A stretch of 26,669 nucleotides of DNA from an uncultured Oscillospiraceae bacterium. GTDB taxonomy: Bacteria > Bacillota > Clostridia > Oscillospirales > Acutalibacteraceae. This document shows, piece after piece, positions 22,556-26,669 of this stretch. Position 1 is the stretch's first letter; each line of letters begins with the position of its first letter. The DNA is taken from contig USIA01000009.1 in NCBI GenBank assembly GCA_900554535.1, positions 1 to 26,669 on the forward strand, given 5' to 3'. The notes beneath the pieces are model-generated. The model worked only from the letters and a program-made list of their open reading frames with translations, did not search any database and was not told where the DNA came from. Both the position numbers and the translations under genes were made by a program.

Positions 22556-24592
22556 ATGTTGGATAACCAGACGATTCAAGAAGCGATGCAGATTCGATTG
22601 GACGATGATCTGCCGGAGTACCCTTCGTTTGTGGAGGGAATCCGCCGTGCGCCAAAACGGGAATCCCATCTTTCCCAGCACGATGTGGAATTGGCGGTGC
22701 AAAATGCACTGCGCTACATTCCCGAAAAATACCACGGGCAGATGGCAAAAGAATTTTTGGATGAACTGATGGAACATGGCCGAATTTATGGATATCGGTT
22801 TCGTCCGCAGGGCCGTATCTGGGGGAAACCAATCGACAGCTACAAGGGAAATTGTATAGAAGGGAAAGCCTTCCAGGTCATGATCGACAATAACCTCGAT
22901 TTCGAGGTGGCGCTGTATCCCTATGAACTTGTTACATATGGTGAGACAGGACAGGTGTGCCAAAATTGGATGCAGTACCGGCTGATCAAAAAATATCTGG
23001 AGGCCCTGACGGACGAGCAGACGCTTGTGTTGGAATCCGGCCACCCGGTGGGGCTGTTCCGCTCTTCAAAGACGGCGCCACGCGTTATCATCACGAATGG
23101 CCTGATGGTCGGCATGTTTGACGACCAGGAAAATTTTAACCGTGCGGCAGCCATGGGCTTTGCCAATTACGGCCAGATGACAGCGGGCGGCTGGATGTAC
23201 ATCGGGCCGCAGGGCATCGTGCACGGCACCTTCAACACGCTGCTCAACGCTGGCCGCCTGAAGCTGGGCATCCCGAAGGACGGAGACTTAAAAGGCCGTC
23301 TGTTTGTATCCTCTGGCTTGGGCGGCATGAGCGGCGCCCAAGGAAAGGCAGCGAAGATTGCGGGCGCGGTTTCTGTTATCGCAGAGGTGGATTTTTCGCG
23401 CATCCAGACCCGCTTAGACCAGGGCTGGGTCGACTGCGTGGAGTCGGATCTCGACCGCATCGCCGAAATGGTCATGGAAAAGCAGCAAGCGGGGGAGGCC
23501 TGCGCGATCGCCTACCACGGGAACATCATCGATCTGCTCGAGTATATCCTGGAAAAGAACATCCACGTAGACCTGCTCTCCGACCAAACCTCTTGTCATG
23601 TCCCCTATGACGGCGGCTACTGTCCGCAAGGCTTGACGTTTGAACAGCGGACGCAGATGCTCGCAGACGACCCCGAGACGTTTGCAAGGCTCGTTGACCA
23701 GTCGTTGCGCCACCATTTTGAGCTGATCTGTCAGCTTCACGACCGCGGCACGTATTTCTTCGATTACGGCAACAGCTTCATGAAGGCCGTGTATGATGCA
23801 GGGGTCAGGAAAATCTGCAAAAACGGCGTCGACGAGAAAGACGGCTTCATTTTCCCCTCCTATGTGGAGGATATCCTTGGCCCACAACTGTTCGATTACG
23901 GATACGGACCGTTCCGCTGGGTCTGTCTGAGTGGAAAGCCGGAGGATTTGGACGCGACGGACCGGGCTGCTATGGAATGTATCGATCCGAACCGCCGCTA
24001 CCAGGACCGCGACAACTACGTTTGGGTACGCGATGCCAAGAAGAATCAGTTGGTGGTCGGCACACAGGCACGCATCCTGTATCAGGATGCGATGGGCCGT
24101 CTGAAGATTGCGCGCAAGTTTAACGAAATGGTGCGGGAGGGCAAAATTGGCCCGGTCATGCTGGGCCGTGATCATCACGACACAGGCGGGACGGATTCGC
24201 CCTTCCGGGAGACGTCGAATATTTATGATGGTTCCAACATCATGGCAGACATGGCGGTGCAGTGCTTTGCCGGCAATGCTGCGCGCGGCATGAGCCTGGT
24301 TGCACTGCATAACGGCGGTGGTGTTGGCATCGGTAAATCGATCAATGGTGGGTTCGGCATGGTACTCGATGGCAGTGAACGTGTAGACCGCATCCTTTCC
24401 ACGGCCATGCCGTGGGATGTTATGGTCGGTGTTTCCCGCCGCAGCTGGGCGCGCAACGAGAATTCGGTTTCGACTTGTATAGAGTACAATCATATGCCCG
24501 ATAATGGCGGTCAGATTACAATTCCTTATGTGGCGGACGCAGACATGGTGCATGCAATCGTGCAAAAAACAATGGGACAGCCAGATAAATGA
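22556..24592 (+). CDS. hutU: Urocanase family protein, long form (urocanate or thiourocanate hydratase)
   Basis: 678 aa from ATG 22556 with GGAGG; the frame extends upstream but without a site. Urocanase signs: YGQMTAGGWMYIGPQGIVHG, the NAD-binding VSSGLGGMSGAQGKAAKIAG (251-270), EVDFSRIQTRLDQGWVD, LLSDQTSCH, GRDHHDTGGTDSPFRETSN and LHNGGGVGIGKSINGGFG. It uses NAD as an electrophile to hydrate urocanate. The same fold serves thiourocanate in ergothioneine degraders, and sequence alone does not separate them. From about 23040 to 24470 the codons become more G+C rich than in the first 480 bp and in the preceding genes, suggesting a mosaic. A decayed second copy of the 3' end follows at 24720-25045. 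Confidence 0.88.
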   Translation: MLDNQTIQEAMQIRLDDDLPEYPSFVEGIRRAPKRESHLSQHDVELAVQNALRYIPEKYHGQMAKEFLDELMEHGRIYGYRFRPQGRIWGKPIDSYKGNCIEGKAFQVMIDNNLDFEVALYPYELVTYGETGQVCQNWMQYRLIKKYLEALTDEQTLVLESGHPVGLFRSSKTAPRVIITNGLMVGMFDDQENFNRAAAMGFANYGQMTAGGWMYIGPQGIVHGTFNTLLNAGRLKLGIPKDGDLKGRLFVSSGLGGMSGAQGKAAKIAGAVSVIAEVDFSRIQTRLDQGWVDCVESDLDRIAEMVMEKQQAGEACAIAYHGNIIDLLEYILEKNIHVDLLSDQTSCHVPYDGGYCPQGLTFEQRTQMLADDPETFARLVDQSLRHHFELICQLHDRGTYFFDYGNSFMKAVYDAGVRKICKNGVDEKDGFIFPSYVEDILGPQLFDYGYGPFRWVCLSGKPEDLDATDRAAMECIDPNRRYQDRDNYVWVRDAKKNQLVVGTQARILYQDAMGRLKIARKFNEMVREGKIGPVMLGRDHHDTGGTDSPFRETSNIYDGSNIMADMAVQCFAGNAARGMSLVALHNGGGVGIGKSINGGFGMVLDGSERVDRILSTAMPWDVMVGVSRRSWARNENSVSTCIEYNHMPDNGGQITIPYVADADMVHAIVQKTMGQPDK

Positions 24593-24611
24593 GTAAAGAT
24601 TGAGGTTGAAA

Positions 24612-24629
24612 ATGAATCTAGCATCTTGA
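24612..24629 (+). pseudogene. Truncated copy of the acetolactate-synthase gene start
   Basis: After the urocanase stop, ATTGAGGTTGAAAATGAAT repeats the translation start of the intact gene at 25056 (ATTGAGGTTGCAAAATGAAT). The frame reads MNLAS and stops, against MNTAEL in the intact gene. It looks like the broken left junction of a duplication. A tandem 10-bp repeat, CTTGAATTTT twice (24625-24644), marks the break. Confidence 0.45.
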
Positions 24630-24719
24630 ATTTTCTTGAATTTTTTTATATCATAAGCTGGAAGGTTTTTCATATACATATTTTCTTATAGATACTTTAA
24701 CATTTCCGAATTTTACAAC

Positions 24720-25045
24720 TCGACGATATGATTCGTATAATGACAAGGAACAAGCGGACATTGTTTTTTACTTGCAGAGAGGGACCATTCTCAAATTTTC
24801 AGACACGTTTGGATTCAGGCGGGTCGATTGTGGCCGGACAAGCCCTCCATGAGGTTCAAATAGGAGAAAAAACAACCGAGAGAAAATCATGCAATTGCTG
24901 GTTCGGTCTTGGTATATGTGGCGTATAATCACATGTCCGGTCATGACGGGCAGAATACATTTCCTATGTGCCTATGTGGCAGATGCAAAGATGGTACATA
25001 CACTGGTGTAAAAATAGTGGGCCAGTTCAAAAACATTGAAAATTG
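24720..25045 (+). pseudogene. Decayed 3' part of a second urocanase gene
   Basis: The stretch from about 24899 aligns with the intact urocanase 3' end from about 24461: AGSVLVYVAYNHMSGHDGQN against ENSVSTCIEYNHMPDNGGQI. After a shift of frame, AYVADAKMVHTLV followed by a stop matches YVADADMVHAIV. Upstream, 24728-24830 still resembles the DAMGRL...REG...DTGG part of urocanase, with material missing in between. Frameshifts, a stop and a large deletion make it non-functional. Together with the repeated start at 24612 it shows that a [urocanase end + synthase start] block exists twice, about 440 bp apart. Confidence 0.65.
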
Positions 25046-25055
25046 AGGTTGCAAA

Positions 25056-26669
25056 ATGAATACAGCGGAACTACTAGTCAAATGTCTGGAAAACGAGGGC
25101 GTGGAGTACGTGTTCGGCATTCCAGGAGAGGAAAATCTGGCGGTGATCGATGCTATCAGCCATTCGGATCAGATTCAGTTCATCACAACACGGCATGAAC
25201 AGGGCGCGGCCTTTATGGCAGACGTGTACGGCCGTCTGACAGGCAAGTCGGGTGTGTGCTTGGCGACGCTGGGGCCCGGGGCCACGAACCTGATGACTGG
25301 CGTTGCGGATGCAGAAGGCGACGGTGCGCCGTTGGTGGCGATCACCGGTCAGGTGGGTACCGAGCGGATGCATATCACGTCGCACCAGTATCTGGACCTC
25401 TCCAAGATGTTTGAGCCGGTGACGCGGCGAACAAAGCTGGTCGTGCGGCCGGATACGATCAACGAAATTGTCCGGCTGGCATTTAAATATGCAGAAAGCG
25501 AGCGCCCGGGCGCCACGCACATCGATTTGCCGGTTGACATTTCCAAGATGCCAGTGCCGGACCGGGAAAAGCCCCTGGCCAGAGAGGTGCCGCACCGAGA
25601 ATTCGCGGACGTCGTGTCCATCGAGGGTGCGGCCGCCGAAATCTTCAAAGCAGAGAATCCGGTGATCCTGGCGGGCAGCAGCGCGGTGCGCGCTCACGCC
25701 TCCGAGGCGATTACACAGTTTGCCGAGCAGCTGAAAATTCCAGTCGTCAATACCATGATGGCCAAGGGCGTCATCTCGCGTGCCAGCAAATACTCCATGA
25801 TGACTATCGGCATCCCACAAAAAGACTATGCGGATAAAATCCTGGAAAAGGCGGATCTGGTTATTGCGATCGGATACGACCTGGTGGAATTTGCTCCCTC
25901 CAAGTGGAATCCGGATATGGAGAAAAAAATTATCCATATCGGAACGCGGCCGGCGCATACCAATAAATGCTATCAGTGCTGTGTGCAGGTGGTGGGGGAC
26001 ATTTCCGATTCCCTGCAAAGCATCATGCGGCGCACCGTGCGCAGCAAGGAGCCGGAAGAAGCGTTGCACATCAAGCAGATGTTCCGGCAGGAGCAGAACG
26101 CCTATGCAACGGACACGGCCTTCCCAATTAAGCCGCAAAAGGTGCTCAGTGATGTGCGCAGCGTGATGGGGGAGGACGACATCCTGATTTCCGACGTAGG
26201 CGCGCACAAGATGTGGATCGGCCGGCTTTATGGCTGTTATCGGCCCAACACCTGTATCATTTCCAACGGCTTTGCGACGATGGGCATTGCCGTGCCGGGC
26301 GCTGTGGCTGCGAAGCTTGTGTATCCGGACAGGCGCATTTTGGCGGTGACAGGCGACGGCGGATTCATGATGAATATGCAGGAATTGGAGACCGCGGTGC
26401 GCATTGGCGTCAGTTTTGTGGTATTGATTTTTCACGATGACAGCTATGGACTCATCAAGTGGAAGCAGATGGATCAATACGGCTACAGCGAATGCGTGGA
26501 TTTTTCAGATCCTGATTTTGTCAAGCTGGCAGAAGCAATGCATTGCAAGGGCTACCGCATCTCGTCGGTGGAAGAACTGGTTCCAACGCTGGAAAAGGCT
26601 TTCGAGGATGAGGTGCCAGCCGTTATTGACTGCCCGGTCGACTATCAGGAGAACGTCAAACTGACGCAA
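25056..26669 (+). CDS. Acetolactate synthase-like ThDP enzyme, C-terminus cut off
   Basis: 538 codons are open to the window edge. It has the three-domain ThDP layout. The N-terminal Pyr domain reads ENEGVEYVFGIPGEENLAVI with the catalytic Glu of the RHEQGAAFMADVYGRL region, then SGVCLATLGPGATNLMTGVA. The middle domain starts near residue 190. The PP domain has GDGGFMMN and the Mg/ThDP site running to HDDSYGLIKWKQ. It resembles catabolic acetolactate synthases (pyruvate to acetolactate and CO2) but could serve another 2-oxo acid. GAGGTT precedes ATG 25056. Base use is G+C rich, as in the phosphatase on the left, so it is probably host background. Glutamate-derived pyruvate would be a possible link to the island. 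Confidence 0.85.
   Translation, partial: MNTAELLVKCLENEGVEYVFGIPGEENLAVIDAISHSDQIQFITTRHEQGAAFMADVYGRLTGKSGVCLATLGPGATNLMTGVADAEGDGAPLVAITGQVGTERMHITSHQYLDLSKMFEPVTRRTKLVVRPDTINEIVRLAFKYAESERPGATHIDLPVDISKMPVPDREKPLAREVPHREFADVVSIEGAAAEIFKAENPVILAGSSAVRAHASEAITQFAEQLKIPVVNTMMAKGVISRASKYSMMTIGIPQKDYADKILEKADLVIAIGYDLVEFAPSKWNPDMEKKIIHIGTRPAHTNKCYQCCVQVVGDISDSLQSIMRRTVRSKEPEEALHIKQMFRQEQNAYATDTAFPIKPQKVLSDVRSVMGEDDILISDVGAHKMWIGRLYGCYRPNTCIISNGFATMGIAVPGAVAAKLVYPDRRILAVTGDGGFMMNMQELETAVRIGVSFVVLIFHDDSYGLIKWKQMDQYGYSECVDFSDPDFVKLAEAMHCKGYRISSVEELVPTLEKAFEDEVPAVIDCPVDYQENVKLTQ

Noticed and set aside
23414..24679. 421-codon minus-strand open frame
   Set aside because: Antisense shadow of urocanase in its G+C-rich part.
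24728..24928. 66-codon plus-strand frame as a separate small gene
   Set aside because: Its sequence is better explained as part of the decayed urocanase remnant; no ribosome site.
25074..26477. 467-codon minus-strand open frame
   Set aside because: Antisense shadow of the G+C-rich acetolactate-synthase-like gene; His/Arg-rich with no family features.
1..26669. tRNA, rRNA, CRISPR array, insertion sequence or phage attachment site
   Set aside because: No cloverleaf, spaced repeat array, transposase or integrase was found on reading both strands; island status rests only on composition and the urocanase scar.

Overview
The window looks like a chromosomal segment of an anaerobic Gram-positive bacterium, probably a Clostridia (Oscillospiraceae-like) gut or oral species. 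The basis is strong GGAGG ribosome sites, TTG and GTG starts, a lipoprotein ABC transporter, oxygen-sensitive style Fe-S and molybdenum enzymes, and protein families typical of that group. The organism itself is inference. The flanks (an XRE regulator and a phosphatase on the left, an acetolactate-synthase-like gene on the right) are visibly more G+C rich than most of the middle, so about 1.1-24.6 kb reads as an accessory catabolic island.

Layout. 1-1067: a partial XRE regulator (-) and a histidine phosphatase (+). 1332-4331 (-): a SARP/BTAD-type AAA-TPR regulator of about 1000 aa. 4772-7353 (-): a two-gene operon of a TRZ/ATZ-type amidohydrolase and an M20 N-carbamoyl-amino-acid hydrolase. 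7593-12274 (+): an Fe-S protein and the three subunits of a xanthine-dehydrogenase-family molybdenum hydroxylase. 12411-15753 (+): an OpuC-type quaternary-amine ABC importer (lipoprotein, permease, ATPase, permease). 15766-24592 (+): a 3-hydroxyacyl-CoA-dehydrogenase-like oxidoreductase, a histidine-ammonia-lyase homologue without the MIO tripeptide, both parts of aconitase X, an EamA transporter, HutI, HutD and a long urocanase. 24720-25045: a decayed second urocanase 3' end. 25056 to the end: an acetolactate-synthase-like enzyme, cut by the window edge.

How it may work together (inference). A betaine importer beside a histidine-lyase homologue that cannot form MIO, a urocanase, an imidazolonepropionase, a molybdenum hydroxylase and a carbamoylase fits uptake and degradation of ergothioneine or a related histidine betaine. 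The lyase homologue would release trimethylamine to give (thio)urocanate. The urocanase homologue would hydrate it. The molybdenum enzyme could replace the C2 thione or C2-H by oxygen, giving hydantoin-5-propionate. Ring opening and the carbamoylase would then give L-glutamate, CO2 and ammonia. The roles of aconitase X, the dehydrogenase-like protein and the EamA transporter are not explained by any route I know and are the most novel part.

Regulation. Three intergenic sites (7376-7410 on -, 7478-7512 on +, 12302-12336 on +) share one architecture: GACGTTT, four bases, GAC, then a -10-like TA element at fixed distance. The 11-bp period and the 8-bp gap to the -10 match known SARP operators, so the neighbouring SARP-type protein is the obvious candidate activator of all three operons.
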